Virus record (IMG/VR): IMGVR_UViG_3300017917_000210
Coordinates: 1-50,661 of that record
DNA length: 50,661 bases
From: a virus
Reading direction: 5' to 3' (one strand)
Part shown: in pieces, positions 1-7,642 of the stretch
Numbering within the stretch: the stretch's first letter is position 1
How the letters are laid out: every line of letters starts with the position of its first letter
The notes under the pieces: model-generated
The model's input: the letters and a program-made list of their open reading frames with translations, nothing else
Database searches by the model: none
Told to the model about the DNA's origin: nothing
Position numbers and translations under genes: made by a program

Positions 1-519
1 TATATAGAGATCATTTTCAATCTCATCTGTAACTGTACCTTCAGGCACAAATTTTTTACGCTGTAGGTCGTGTTCTGCTTGATATACTTCAGGTTCATCT
101 CCACCGCTCATACCAGAGCAGTACCAATCAATATAGTCGCCCTTGCCCTGCAGATCTGCAACTATTCCGCCTGCGCTGCGCCAAGAACATGACCAGTATT
201 CGCTCTTAAGGATGGTTAATATATCATGCTTCTGCCAGCGCACATTGCACAGTGCAGCATACAGATTCTGTGCATAGCTGTCCACACGGCACTTTTCAAT
301 CACCCACTTGGTAGTACGTAGGTCCCACTCTAGATTGTTTTCTCGCCATGCTGGCTCTGCTTCTTGTTCTTTTGCTCTGGCATTCCAATCCTCGTAGAAC
401 TTGATCATGCGTTGCACATGTGGATCATCAAGACTTTTGCCAGCTTCAATGGCTCGCTGAATATATGCTTCCTTCTGGAAGGTTCCACGATCTGGACTGC
501 TTGCTAGGTCGTCGTTCAT
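1..519 (-). CDS. Hypothetical protein, C-terminal part cut off by the window edge
   Basis: An open frame begins with ATG at 517-519 and stays open for 173 codons to the left edge, so the 3' end is missing. The visible protein starts MNDDLASSPDRGTFQKEAY and is rich in charged and aromatic residues, with no membrane segment or recognised motif. Its start overlaps the stop of the neighbouring 75-aa gene by 4 bases (ATGA), the coupling seen throughout this strand, which supports it as a real gene. Function unknown. Confidence 0.75.
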   Translation of the reverse strand, partial: MNDDLASSPDRGTFQKEAYIQRAIEAGKSLDDPHVQRMIKFYEDWNARAKEQEAEPAWRENNLEWDLRTTKWVIEKCRVDSYAQNLYAALCNVRWQKHDILTILKSEYWSCSWRSAGGIVADLQGKGDYIDWYCSGMSGGDEPEVYQAEHDLQRKKFVPEGTVTDEIENDLYI

Positions 520-743
520 GCTGATAGTCTATCCATCATTAGTTCATAGTCTTTGACATGAGCAACACATCTGATATAACCCTGTGCAATGGCCCAGTTT
601 AATGTTGTGGCAACATTGGCAGGAGCACCTGGTGTAACTTCTAGCGAAGCACGAGGATGTACAATCATGCCTTCAATAATATTGAAGTCGGGTTCGCCTG
701 CACGGATCGTGCGAACTAGGCTATTAGGTGCGGTGTAGATCAT
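516..743 (-). CDS. Hypothetical protein, 75 aa
   Basis: A small soluble protein, not recognised. It starts MIYTAPNSLVRTIRAGEPDF and ends DYELMMDRLSA. It overlaps both neighbours by 4 bases, so it is probably translated by coupling within a run of small genes downstream of the GroES homologue. No catalytic motif or membrane segment is visible. Confidence 0.7.
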   Translation of the reverse strand: MIYTAPNSLVRTIRAGEPDFNIIEGMIVHPRASLEVTPGAPANVATTLNWAIAQGYIRCVAHVKDYELMMDRLSA

Positions 744-997
744 TGTAGATTACGGTTGCCACGTTCTACTAGAGCACCAAGGATTTGTTCAAACTCATCG
801 TCGCTGATGCTTTCGTCCTCTAGTAGAGCGTCTATATCCACTGGACGACTCTGTGCTTCAAGTTCTTCGGGAGTCATGTTGGCAAACACATTTTTGATTT
901 CTGCCAACAGTCCATCCAGTTCTTCCTGTGTGCCTTCAAAATGATCAAAGCAACCAGGTGCAAACGTTACTTTCATGGGTTCTTTTTTATCAGTCAT
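740..997 (-). CDS. Hypothetical acidic protein, 85 aa
   Basis: An acidic protein (long D/E-rich tail, DIDALLEDESISDDEFEQIL) of unknown role. A further in-frame ATG lies at 1003, but it sits directly against the Shine-Dalgarno-like AGGAA; the ATG at 997 has better spacing, so I chose it. The start overlaps the end of the GroES-like gene. No motif recognised. Confidence 0.65.
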   Translation of the reverse strand: MTDKKEPMKVTFAPGCFDHFEGTQEELDGLLAEIKNVFANMTPEELEAQSRPVDIDALLEDESISDDEFEQILGALVERGNRNLQ

Positions 998-1280
998 TTT
1001 CATTTCCTAGTACAGCAATAATTTCTTCTTCTTTAAAGATAGTGAGCTCAACGCCGCTTACATTGATCTTTAATCCTGTGCCGGCAGCAAACAACACACG
1101 GTCGCCTACTCTAAGTGCCACTGGAATAACAACACCATCCTTGTTGCGTTTGCCTGGCCCTACTTCTTTGATAATGCCTTCTGTTGGGCGATCATCTGCT
1201 TTGGTTAACACAATACCAGTGCTGGTAGTGGATTCCGGAGCAATAGGTTCTACTGCAATTCTGTCGTCTGTTAGTCTCAT
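990..1280 (-). CDS. groES: GroES-like co-chaperonin (Cpn10)
   Basis: A 96-aa protein of standard GroES length. The full fold signature is readable: an N-terminal strand (LTDDRIAVEPI), the mobile-loop region (ESTTSTGIVL) that in GroES binds GroEL, the conserved VGPGKRNKDG turn, the VGDRVLFAAGTG stretch, and a C-terminal strand EEEIIAVL. In the family this protein caps GroEL; phage versions adapt host GroEL for folding phage proteins, as T4 gp31 does for the capsid protein. A second, more divergent member lies at 48534-48965. It overlaps both neighbouring small genes. Confidence 0.92.
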   Translation of the reverse strand: MRLTDDRIAVEPIAPESTTSTGIVLTKADDRPTEGIIKEVGPGKRNKDGVVIPVALRVGDRVLFAAGTGLKINVSGVELTIFKEEEIIAVLGNEND

Positions 1281-1504
1281 TTGTTAACTCCAAATTTTAC
1301 TATAAGGTCTGATTCAATTTTCTTAAGAGCAGTGTTGTATCCAATTTCCCAATCGTTGTGTACATCAGTGATAGTGCGTTCACGTAGAGTGGCAATACAC
1401 TCTTGAACCACAGCGTCACCAAATTGATTCAGTAGGTCGCCGCCTACTGTGGGATAATGACTGCCACCTACTTGTAGTGCTATGTTGTGATATTTTGGTT
1501 TCAT
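1277..1504 (-). CDS. Hypothetical protein, 75 aa
   Basis: A small protein starting MKPKYHNIALQVGGSHYPT; not recognised. It overlaps the rnh stop and the GroES start by 4 bases each, so it is read as a coupled link between them. No membrane segment or cysteine cluster. Confidence 0.7.
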   Translation of the reverse strand: MKPKYHNIALQVGGSHYPTVGGDLLNQFGDAVVQECIATLRERTITDVHNDWEIGYNTALKKIESDLIVKFGVNK

Positions 1505-2520
1505 GATCTTAGTATCCTTGCTACCTGTTCTGATTCAGGGTATGCTGCGCTCAAACACTCTGAGTACTGTGTGGCCTGCTCGCTGATTCTAACCAACTCA
1601 TGCTTGCCGCAGAACTTTAAAAACTTAACACCAATCTGTGAAATGTTTTTAGGTACTGCATTGGTTGCAATGGTCTCAGCAATTTTTACTTTGATATCAT
1701 CTGGCTGTGCTGTCAGATCCACAATGGTTACATTGCGTTCATAATCATCCAGCACACGATGCTCGGCACCGTTATGATCGGTCCAACGCTGGAGCATGAG
1801 ATTGTTCCAATTGAATCCCTTACGATCCATGTCTGCAAATGCTTCTTGCAATCCTACTTTGTTCTTACTGCCTTTGGTACGCACCCCAGGATATGCACTG
1901 AACACGTTGTCAGTGGGATCGCCACGCATGCACTTCTCAAACAGGATCCATTTAGGGTCCGGAATCTGTTTGGGTTCTTTGGTCTTTTTGTCAACTACCA
2001 ACTTGCCTTTGGCATCAAAGATGCCTTCTAGAGTGTGTAGCTCATCTGCCACACCGTTGTACTGCTTTACATTGGTAGACAGCAATTGGTGAAAGTCTGT
2101 GTCACTGCTCACAATAATATGACTGTCCTGTGGATGTGCTTGGATCCAACCTGCTACCAGATCATCTGCTTCAAGGTGTTCATGACGCAGAACTGTGCAG
2201 TTGCTTTTCTCAATAAAGAATGTTTTAAGATCATCAAACGCTGCCCAAAATGCAGCATCCTCTTCTAACTGTGCATCAGTGAGTGCCGCACGAGCAACGG
2301 CACGATTTTTCTTATAAGGTTCGTAAAAGTCCTTGCGCCAGCTGCGACCTTCTAAACATACTACCACATGGTCAGCACGTTGATCGCGCCAGGCCTTGTA
2401 TATGCTAGCAAGGGTTACGTGAATAGCAAAGCCCACTTTTTCTTCTAGTGAGCTTGCTCGGTGAGCTGCATGGCGAGCTCGAAAAAAGGTATTAGCAGTA
2501 TCGACGATTAAATAGTTCAT
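1501..2520 (-). CDS. rnh: T4-type RNase H / 5'-3' flap exonuclease
   Basis: A 339-aa PIN/FEN-family nuclease. In T4 this enzyme removes RNA primers and short flaps from lagging-strand fragments. Metal-binding acidic residues are visible in order: D7 (LIVDTANTFF), E117/D119/D120 (LEADDLVAGW), D140/D142 (SSDTDFHQLL) and D201/D204 (GDPTDNVFSAYPGV). The length is close to T4 RNase H (305 aa). It works with the polymerase, clamp and clamp loader encoded elsewhere in the window. A strong sigma70-type promoter lies immediately upstream, with only 6 bases between its -10 box and the ATG, so the mRNA is probably leaderless. Confidence 0.92.
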   Translation of the reverse strand: MNYLIVDTANTFFRARHAAHRASSLEEKVGFAIHVTLASIYKAWRDQRADHVVVCLEGRSWRKDFYEPYKKNRAVARAALTDAQLEEDAAFWAAFDDLKTFFIEKSNCTVLRHEHLEADDLVAGWIQAHPQDSHIIVSSDTDFHQLLSTNVKQYNGVADELHTLEGIFDAKGKLVVDKKTKEPKQIPDPKWILFEKCMRGDPTDNVFSAYPGVRTKGSKNKVGLQEAFADMDRKGFNWNNLMLQRWTDHNGAEHRVLDDYERNVTIVDLTAQPDDIKVKIAETIATNAVPKNISQIGVKFLKFCGKHELVRISEQATQYSECLSAAYPESEQVARILRS

Positions 2521-2526
2521 GGAGTA

Positions 2527-2555
2527 ATAATAGCACTTTATTTACCCCTTGTCAA
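2527..2555 (-). promoter_or_regulatory. Early (sigma70-type) promoter of rnh, with embedded late box
   Basis: On the minus strand: TTGACA (2550-2555), 17-base spacer, TATTAT (2527-2532). A T4-late-like box GGTAAATA (2539-2546) lies inside the spacer. Only TACTCC separates the -10 box from the rnh ATG. Confidence 0.8.
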
Positions 2556-2569
2556 CCACTTATGGCGTA

Positions 2570-3727
2570 TCAATTAGCCACATTCGAAATGTACCATTCT
2601 TCAGTGTATCCATCTCTGAGCCAAAAACGGCTACGATCCACACGAGTCAAAGAATCCTTAAACTCGTTTTTAATCACACTGCGCACCACATGCTGCATGA
2701 CACCATTATAGGTGCCGCGGCACTCTTGGTTGATACTGTAAAAACTAACAGCACGATCAGCAATAAACTGTAGATACGTGGTCAATGAATCCTTGTCCAT
2801 TTCGGGCATGCTGTCACAGTTCAGCACCAGATCAAATCGATCCACACGATGTTTCAATTGGTCTGGAGTGATAAACTGTACTGCGGCTGTGCGGGTTTCG
2901 TTGTGCAAACTGATATTTTCTGCACCAATGTTTGCAGCCAACTGATATGCTTGACATGTGGCCACACTGGGAATGTCAACCATGAAAATGTTTCTGTAAC
3001 CCAACTGGTACAGCCAGTATGCGGTAAATCCAGCACCGCCACCAATTTCTAAAATACGAGAATCCAATGGATACTTTTCTTTGATCTTGAGTGCAATGTA
3101 CAAGGACATTAGGTCGCGGTCACTGAACAGTCCTCTAGAGGTTTTCATACCCCATAGGCCGCCTTGCCAACGAGGTGCTACAATAAACTTAGGAGAATTT
3201 TCCAACAGGGTGTTTACTGCTACTTGCACAAACGAAGCACCCTGTTCATGATTCTGTGGACCAATCACGCCAAGGTATTCCATTACTCCTAGGAAAACGT
3301 CCCAGTGTCGCGACAGTCGCATGCGCATGGTCTCTGGTGTCTGGTTGTATATCGTGGTTTCAATATCACCTTGACTGATTCCGTGCATCAGCGGACTCTG
3401 GTGCATGAGATTCAAGTGCTGATGCGCAGGCTCCAATTGATCATTGTTTAACCAATCCAGTAAAAACTGATGACGTTTGACCATGTCGCCCCACATGTGA
3501 CCATCCTTTTTATTCCAAGAATAGGCTTTAACAGAGTTGGCCAAACGTTGCATTAGCACTGGATCATATGCCAGATCTCCTGCACCCCATGCACCTTCTG
3601 GTTGGTATGGATCACGCTGACCATAATGGTTGCGCTCTACCCAGGTTAGGTCGCGAGTGAGATATACTCTATAGTCATCTTTTTCAAAGTGCTCGGTTTG
3701 AATGTGAGTGTGTAAAGTATGTGTCAT
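2570..3727 (-). CDS. SAM-dependent methyltransferase, putative sugar O-methyltransferase
   Basis: A 385-aa protein. The C-terminal half has a class I methyltransferase fold: the SAM-binding glycine loop LEIGGGAGF at about 226-234, followed by YRNIFMVDIP, whose acidic residue would bind the ribose. The N-terminal 200 residues look like the extension of the putative sugar O-methyltransferase family. It overlaps the preceding alanine/lysine-rich protein by one base and precedes rnh. With the epimerases and glycosyltransferases in this window, methylation of a sugar on host surface or phage glycan is the likeliest role; the substrate is not readable from sequence. Confidence 0.75.
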   Translation of the reverse strand: MTHTLHTHIQTEHFEKDDYRVYLTRDLTWVERNHYGQRDPYQPEGAWGAGDLAYDPVLMQRLANSVKAYSWNKKDGHMWGDMVKRHQFLLDWLNNDQLEPAHQHLNLMHQSPLMHGISQGDIETTIYNQTPETMRMRLSRHWDVFLGVMEYLGVIGPQNHEQGASFVQVAVNTLLENSPKFIVAPRWQGGLWGMKTSRGLFSDRDLMSLYIALKIKEKYPLDSRILEIGGGAGFTAYWLYQLGYRNIFMVDIPSVATCQAYQLAANIGAENISLHNETRTAAVQFITPDQLKHRVDRFDLVLNCDSMPEMDKDSLTTYLQFIADRAVSFYSINQECRGTYNGVMQHVVRSVIKNEFKDSLTRVDRSRFWLRDGYTEEWYISNVAN

Positions 3728-4140
3728 TAACTGATCTCCGTGCGGCCATTGCCTAGGTCTCTACGCTGCACGATTCTGTTCTCGCCAGTTTGATTAGCTG
3801 CCCACTGTTCAAAGTTTTCCATGAGCACATTGCGGCAGATATCCTGAAACCATTGATCCACAATTTGTGCATCATCTTTGCCTTGATAGCCTGCTCGCAT
3901 GAGCTTGGCCACAAAGATATCGTTCCAGTCTAATTCAAATGCACCATTCTGTACATTGTCTGGATCAACTTCCACACTAACCACACTCACATAAGGCTCA
4001 CCTGCTTTGGTAGCAGCAGCCTTGGCGCTGGCACTGACTTTGAGCTTGGGATCTGCCTTGGGAGCTTTTGCAGTGGTTTTCTTTGCAGGAGTTTTGGCAG
4101 CAGTCTTTTTAGCAGCAGGTGTTTTCTTTGCAGTAGCCAT
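3727..4140 (-). CDS. Conserved-looking phage protein with Ala/Lys/Pro-rich N-terminus
   Basis: A 137-aa protein. Residues 1-35 are a run of AKK, AAKK and TPAKK repeats like the tails of bacterial histone-H1-like proteins; the rest is a compact soluble domain (FELDWNDIFVAKLMRAGYQG, then IVDQWFQDICRNVLMENFEQW). I placed the start at 4140 (TAATG with the queE stop), because the longer frame only reads into queE. The basic tail suggests nucleic-acid contact, but this is inference. Function unknown. Confidence 0.75.
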   Translation of the reverse strand: MATAKKTPAAKKTAAKTPAKKTTAKAPKADPKLKVSASAKAAATKAGEPYVSVVSVEVDPDNVQNGAFELDWNDIFVAKLMRAGYQGKDDAQIVDQWFQDICRNVLMENFEQWAANQTGENRIVQRRDLGNGRTEIS

Positions 4141-5036
4141 TACTTGCCCCAACCATTGCCCCACAGATCTACATGTAGACGAGGGCTGTAGTAGTAACCG
4201 CGTTTCATTGCTTCGTCAGCAATAACAACTCGATTTTGATTATAACTATCTGCGGTACCGCCCACAGGCATAACATACACATTGCCCATGAATCCACCAG
4301 CACGATATTCGCTGACTGCTTGATCAACTTCTTCAAAGTCTTTGATATCACCAACCACAAATTTCAAGTATGTGACACCAACTTCTTGATACTGTTTGAC
4401 AACGTCAGGCTTGATTGCATCTGCCCAGTTCTCGCCGCTTACACTCAGCTTGGGACTAACACTGAAAGTCATTTCGCGCCACTTGCCAAAGTTTTCTTGC
4501 ATAAACTCTGCATCCATGTGCCACTCTTGAATCCAGTTATGAAACTCTTCTGATAGTTCTTGAGTTCCATTGGTTTCAAATGTAACATCGCACAAGGTCT
4601 TCATGCCCAGATGAGTCAGCAGTGACTCATAGTTTTTCTGCCAGCCCAGCAATGGCTCGCCGCCAGTGATTACCAAATGAACTCTGTTGCCGTTTGCCTG
4701 TTGCCAATCACCACCAGGCAGCAATGACTTGATCTTGGTAACAATCTCTTCATTGTCCATGGCAGGACTAAACTCTTTAAACTTTGGATCCCAGCTGGCA
4801 TAGCTGTCGCATCCAGTCTGTGCCAATGGCAAGTCTTCAAAACGCTGGTATTTGTCAGGGCTTGCTCGTACCAGTTCAATGATTTTTTCACGCTCTGTGC
4901 TTTTCTCTCCTGGCTTGCAACCAAAGCCTTCGCATTTAAAGTTGCATCCAAAGGTGCGCATGAATATGCTGGGTACGCCTACAAATCGACCTTCGCCTTG
5001 CGCTGAATAAAAGATTTCGCTAATTTTAAATTTCAT
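4140..5036 (-). CDS. queE: 7-carboxy-7-deazaguanine synthase (QueE), radical SAM
   Basis: A 298-aa radical-SAM enzyme. QueE converts 6-carboxytetrahydropterin to 7-carboxy-7-deazaguanine (CDG), the third step from GTP towards preQ0. The N-terminus has the family signature EIFYSAQGEGRFVGVPSIF, then cysteines C31 and C35 (FGCNFKC) for the [4Fe-4S] cluster. The third cluster cysteine could be C40 or C76 (GCDS, resembling the CDT of other QueE), which would make the usual CxxxCxxC interrupted by an insertion. The TGGEPLL motif (124-130) binds SAM. It overlaps its neighbours by 1-4 bases. FolE, two QueD and a DpdA-like enzyme in this window complete most of the pathway. Confidence 0.92.
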   Translation of the reverse strand: MKFKISEIFYSAQGEGRFVGVPSIFMRTFGCNFKCEGFGCKPGEKSTEREKIIELVRASPDKYQRFEDLPLAQTGCDSYASWDPKFKEFSPAMDNEEIVTKIKSLLPGGDWQQANGNRVHLVITGGEPLLGWQKNYESLLTHLGMKTLCDVTFETNGTQELSEEFHNWIQEWHMDAEFMQENFGKWREMTFSVSPKLSVSGENWADAIKPDVVKQYQEVGVTYLKFVVGDIKDFEEVDQAVSEYRAGGFMGNVYVMPVGGTADSYNQNRVVIADEAMKRGYYYSPRLHVDLWGNGWGK

Positions 5037-5902
5037 TTGTTTAAGTCCTCAATTGTTTTATTATACAGTATATGCCAGTTGCGATCAAGCCAACTGTGTA
5101 TGTCTTCTGGGTTCCAGTCTGGAATTACAGCAAGCAATTTGTCCAGATTGGCCTGACTTTCCCACTGATAGGTTGCCAACATTTGTTCAGGCATGGGAAC
5201 TACTGCCAATTGACAACTGGTTACTCCTGCCAATCGTTGACAGGTTTTAGCAATGTCATAAAAGGTATCTGTTTTACCTGTGCCAATGTTGTACACTCCA
5301 GTAACCGCTGCTGCTCGTAGCAGTTCCATGGCGCGAATGGTATCATCAATGCTGATGAAATCTCTACTGCCAAATCGACCGTTGTGATGCCATACGGTTA
5401 ATCTGCGTTCTGTGGCTGCTTGATTTAAAAAACGTCTAACTGGGCTAGGTTGTCGCTTGTGTTGTTCTCTACGTCCATACACATTAAAGAACCGCACACC
5501 CTGTACAGGCACAGTGAAGTTTTGTGTAGCGCACCAATTGTCAATGGCCAGCTTGCTCACACCATACAGGTGCATGGGCTGTACAGGTCCCCATTCAGGA
5601 CTGTTATTCCATGGACCATATATACTAGCTGAACTGGCATAGGTAATACCGCAGCCCTGTTGTTCTGCAAATCTAATCCAATTCTGTGTGTCTTCAATAT
5701 TCTTTTTAACCAGCTCTTGCCAGTCTGCTGCATCTGTGGAACTCACTGCACCCATGTGATAAACCCATTCAATGGGTTCTTGTGCAGTCCAGGTTTTACC
5801 TCGATCATCCCAATCCAGGGCATGAACTGTTTTACCCTGTGCTTCTAAGTACTCTATAAGTTCGCTGGCAATAAAGCCGCGGTTGCCTGTGACAACAATC
5901 AT
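5033..5902 (-). CDS. NAD-dependent epimerase, HldD/heptose-6-epimerase-like
   Basis: A 289-aa short-chain dehydrogenase/epimerase of extended type. The nucleotide-binding motif TGNRGFIAS is at the very N-terminus, a serine-rich strand YASSASIYG follows, and the catalytic YxxxK is present in LYGVSKLAIDNW. The stretch VRFFNVYGRREQHKRQPSP closely follows ADP-L-glycero-D-manno-heptose 6-epimerase. Together with the nucleotidyltransferase at 7638-8126 (HldE C-domain-like) it suggests making or altering a nucleotide-heptose or similar sugar. Other NDP-sugar epimerases cannot be excluded. Confidence 0.8.
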   Translation of the reverse strand: MIVVTGNRGFIASELIEYLEAQGKTVHALDWDDRGKTWTAQEPIEWVYHMGAVSSTDAADWQELVKKNIEDTQNWIRFAEQQGCGITYASSASIYGPWNNSPEWGPVQPMHLYGVSKLAIDNWCATQNFTVPVQGVRFFNVYGRREQHKRQPSPVRRFLNQAATERRLTVWHHNGRFGSRDFISIDDTIRAMELLRAAAVTGVYNIGTGKTDTFYDIAKTCQRLAGVTSCQLAVVPMPEQMLATYQWESQANLDKLLAVIPDWNPEDIHSWLDRNWHILYNKTIEDLNK

Positions 5903-6339
5903 TAATCTAGATCTCCACCTTCACTGTCACCTTCGACTACTGTGTGTGCTGTTAGTTTTTTCTTGTAGTTGCCCATGCCTGGAATGGTATTACGTACTCC
6001 GCCCACTGGATCAGCAACATCGCCGTTGCGTCTTGGAATCAAGTGTATGTGTGGCCAGTTGACTGTTTGTCCTGCGGCTGCGCCGTAGTTTAGTCCAATG
6101 TTGAATCCATCCCATTCACCTGTATCTACCATGTTTTTACCATGGGCGAACGCATCTTCGAAAGCTTCTTTCAGCACACTCACTGTGTTGTATTGCGGTA
6201 CAAACAACAAATGTCCTGGTGTACAAGGATACTTATCATAAAACACAGCCACATGAAAATCCTTGCGCATGGTATCAGTCCATGGAGCTTCGCTATCGTC
6301 AATATGATCAGGGCCTACGAAAATGCGTTCGTCTTTCAT
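5902..6339 (-). CDS. HIT-family protein with a variant triad
   Basis: A 145-aa histidine-triad domain protein; the family hydrolyses or transfers nucleotides from substrates such as ApnA. Visible are the central strands (CTPGHLLFVPQYNTVSVL), FNIGLNYGAAAGQT, and the triad region VNWPHIHLIPRRNGD. The usual H-x-H-x-H is W-x-H-x-H: the first histidine is Trp, while the catalytic central His and the last His remain. It abuts the heptose-epimerase-like gene with a one-base overlap. Substrate unknown. Confidence 0.85.
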   Translation of the reverse strand: MKDERIFVGPDHIDDSEAPWTDTMRKDFHVAVFYDKYPCTPGHLLFVPQYNTVSVLKEAFEDAFAHGKNMVDTGEWDGFNIGLNYGAAAGQTVNWPHIHLIPRRNGDVADPVGGVRNTIPGMGNYKKKLTAHTVVEGDSEGGDLD

Positions 6340-6342
6340 AAA

Positions 6343-6822
6343 TTAATCTCCGTAAATGGCTGAGTTTCCGCTGTGTTCAAAGCATTCTACACTTTTCAAA
6401 AACACACGTTGGTATTCATCTCCTATGAGATTTTTGTACTTGTTGTCAGGTTCGTCATACAACCATTGTTGCACATGCTCGTAAACCATTTTTGCAAATG
6501 CTTCACAACCCACAGCAGGCAGCACACGGAATGTGGCAACATCGTCGCCTAGTGCTTGAATCTTTTCCAGTGCAGGATCATCTTCTGCTACTGCCACAGT
6601 GTGATCAAAGTTTTCACGCAGCCAGTTTTCAATTTGATTCAGTCCGCCAAAATCCTGCACCCAGTTCTTGTCGTCAAGCTCGTCTGCTTCAAATACAAAA
6701 CGGAATCCTAGACTGTAGCCATGCAGTTTAGAACAATGTGAGTGCGATGCCTTCCACTGACGAAAAGCACAACTGAGTCCACGCTCATTGCCATAAGTTT
6801 TGGTACTAAAGTATCTAGCCAT
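6343..6822 (-). CDS. queD: QueD-like 6-carboxytetrahydropterin synthase (PTPS family), paralogue 1
   Basis: A 159-aa T-fold protein of the 6-pyruvoyl-tetrahydropterin synthase family. QueD turns dihydroneopterin triphosphate, made by FolE, into 6-carboxytetrahydropterin, the substrate of QueE. The zinc-site region SHSHCSKLHGYS (H29, C30, H34), FDHT (D73, H74) and GCEAF (E107) correspond to the family's metal, catalytic and pterin-anchoring positions, although the usual PT-x-E motif reads GCE. A clear RBS (CGGAG) precedes the ATG and a sigma70-type promoter lies at 6856-6884. A second paralogue is just upstream at 7055-7558. Confidence 0.85.
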   Translation of the reverse strand: MARYFSTKTYGNERGLSCAFRQWKASHSHCSKLHGYSLGFRFVFEADELDDKNWVQDFGGLNQIENWLRENFDHTVAVAEDDPALEKIQALGDDVATFRVLPAVGCEAFAKMVYEHVQQWLYDEPDNKYKNLIGDEYQRVFLKSVECFEHSGNSAIYGD

Positions 6823-6855
6823 TTAAATCTCCGAGGTTGATTGTTGAAGTGTTAC

Positions 6856-6884
6856 ATAATAACACAGTAGATGTTGTGTGTCAA
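6856..6884 (-). promoter_or_regulatory. Early (sigma70-type) promoter of queD paralogue 1
   Basis: Minus strand: TTGACA (6879-6884), 17-base spacer, TATTAT (6856-6861). About 30 bases of leader follow, containing the CGGAG ribosome-binding site. It starts a transcript into queD, the HIT gene, the epimerase gene and queE. Confidence 0.8.
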
Positions 6885-6903
6885 GAAAAACGAAGAATGA
6901 GTA

Positions 6904-7074
6904 TTACCAGTGCCGAATTACACCTGCTACGATTACCAAATTGGTTAGTAGGTAGCACGTTACAATCAATGTGCGAACTATGGCCACAGCATCCGCTTCC
7001 TGTTTAGTAGCACCGGACTTTTCGCCCAGTGCCTTGGCCCATATTCGCCAGAATTTACGCAAATAGGTCTTCAT
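6904..7074 (-). CDS. Small membrane protein, 56 aa
   Basis: An ATG at 7074 gives MKTYLRKFWRIWAKALGEKS and then one long hydrophobic segment (AIVRTLIVTCYLLTNLVIVAGVI), ending RHW. The N-terminus is basic and the C-terminal half spans the membrane. A longer in-frame reading exists but would lie inside queD paralogue 2, so the ATG at 7074, which overlaps that gene by 20 bases, is preferred. Function unknown. Confidence 0.7.
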   Translation of the reverse strand: MKTYLRKFWRIWAKALGEKSGATKQEADAVAIVRTLIVTCYLLTNLVIVAGVIRHW

Positions 7075-7558
7075 TCCATTCACGGTGACCTTCTCTAAAG
7101 GCCATGTTGCTCTGTGTTTCGCGTACTTCCACACGATAGCACCAGAGACGCTTGGATTCGTGATCGCCCCAATAGTCTGGAATGTACACACCATTTACAA
7201 ACTTGTACAGTTGATCGGAAAGAGCTTCGCAGCCCAGTGCAGGAAGAATGGTCAGCTTGGCCAACTTACGTCTTTCCATTTCCTTGTAGAATTCCAGTTC
7301 TGGATCGTCTTGTGCAACCAAAGTGGTATGGTCAAATTGACTTTCCAAAATGGCCTTTAGCTCTTTGAGACCACCGTAGTCTGCGGCCCAATTACGAGCA
7401 TCAAGGTCGTTGGTGCCAAAAAAGAACTTCATTGAAAATGAATATCCGTGATTTAGATTGCAATGACTGTCTGCTCTCCATTGTCTATAAGCGCATGGAA
7501 ATGCGTCGTGATATTCTTTGGTTGATGTGTACTTGTATTGTACTGGTTGTAGTGACAT
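7055..7558 (-). CDS. QueD-like protein (PTPS family), paralogue 2
   Basis: A 167-aa relative of the protein at 6343-6822, sharing CAYRQWRADSHC-NLNHGYS, the WAADYGGL and FDHT motifs and the LPALGCEAL motif. The zinc-site His/Cys residues (H32, C33, H37) are kept. Divergence from paralogue 1 is high, so it is not a recent duplication. It may be a second QueD, a pterin-binding partner, or may act on a different pterin. Its leader contains a small hairpin beside the ribosome-binding site. Confidence 0.8.
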   Translation of the reverse strand: MSLQPVQYKYTSTKEYHDAFPCAYRQWRADSHCNLNHGYSFSMKFFFGTNDLDARNWAADYGGLKELKAILESQFDHTTLVAQDDPELEFYKEMERRKLAKLTILPALGCEALSDQLYKFVNGVYIPDYWGDHESKRLWCYRVEVRETQSNMAFREGHREWNEDLFA

Positions 7559-7567
7559 GCTGTTTCT

Positions 7568-7587
7568 CCTATGTTTGTTAGCATAGG
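7568..7587 (-). promoter_or_regulatory. Leader hairpin beside the RBS of queD paralogue 2
   Basis: On the minus strand a 6-bp stem (CCTATG / CATAGG) with an 8-base loop ends inside the Shine-Dalgarno sequence (AGGAG), 10 bases before the ATG. The loop begins with CTA after the stem G, and the bases before the ATG read AGC, so a short loop-tail pseudoknot (GCU/AGC) is possible. Confidence 0.4.
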
Positions 7588-7634
7588 CTGGCAGAGTTTA
7601 TGAATCGGGATGAAGCCAAGGCCGATGAGACAAA

Positions 7635-7642
7635 TATTTATT
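7635..7642 (-). promoter_or_regulatory. T4-late-type promoter box
   Basis: AATAAATA on the minus strand, 77 bases upstream of queD paralogue 2. It overlaps the stop of the preceding gene. The leader it would give contains the hairpin at 7568-7587. Confidence 0.5.

Noticed and set aside
7559-7637. True preQ1-I riboswitch
   Set aside because: Topology is suggestive but conserved aptamer bases are missing; kept only as a low-interest structured leader.
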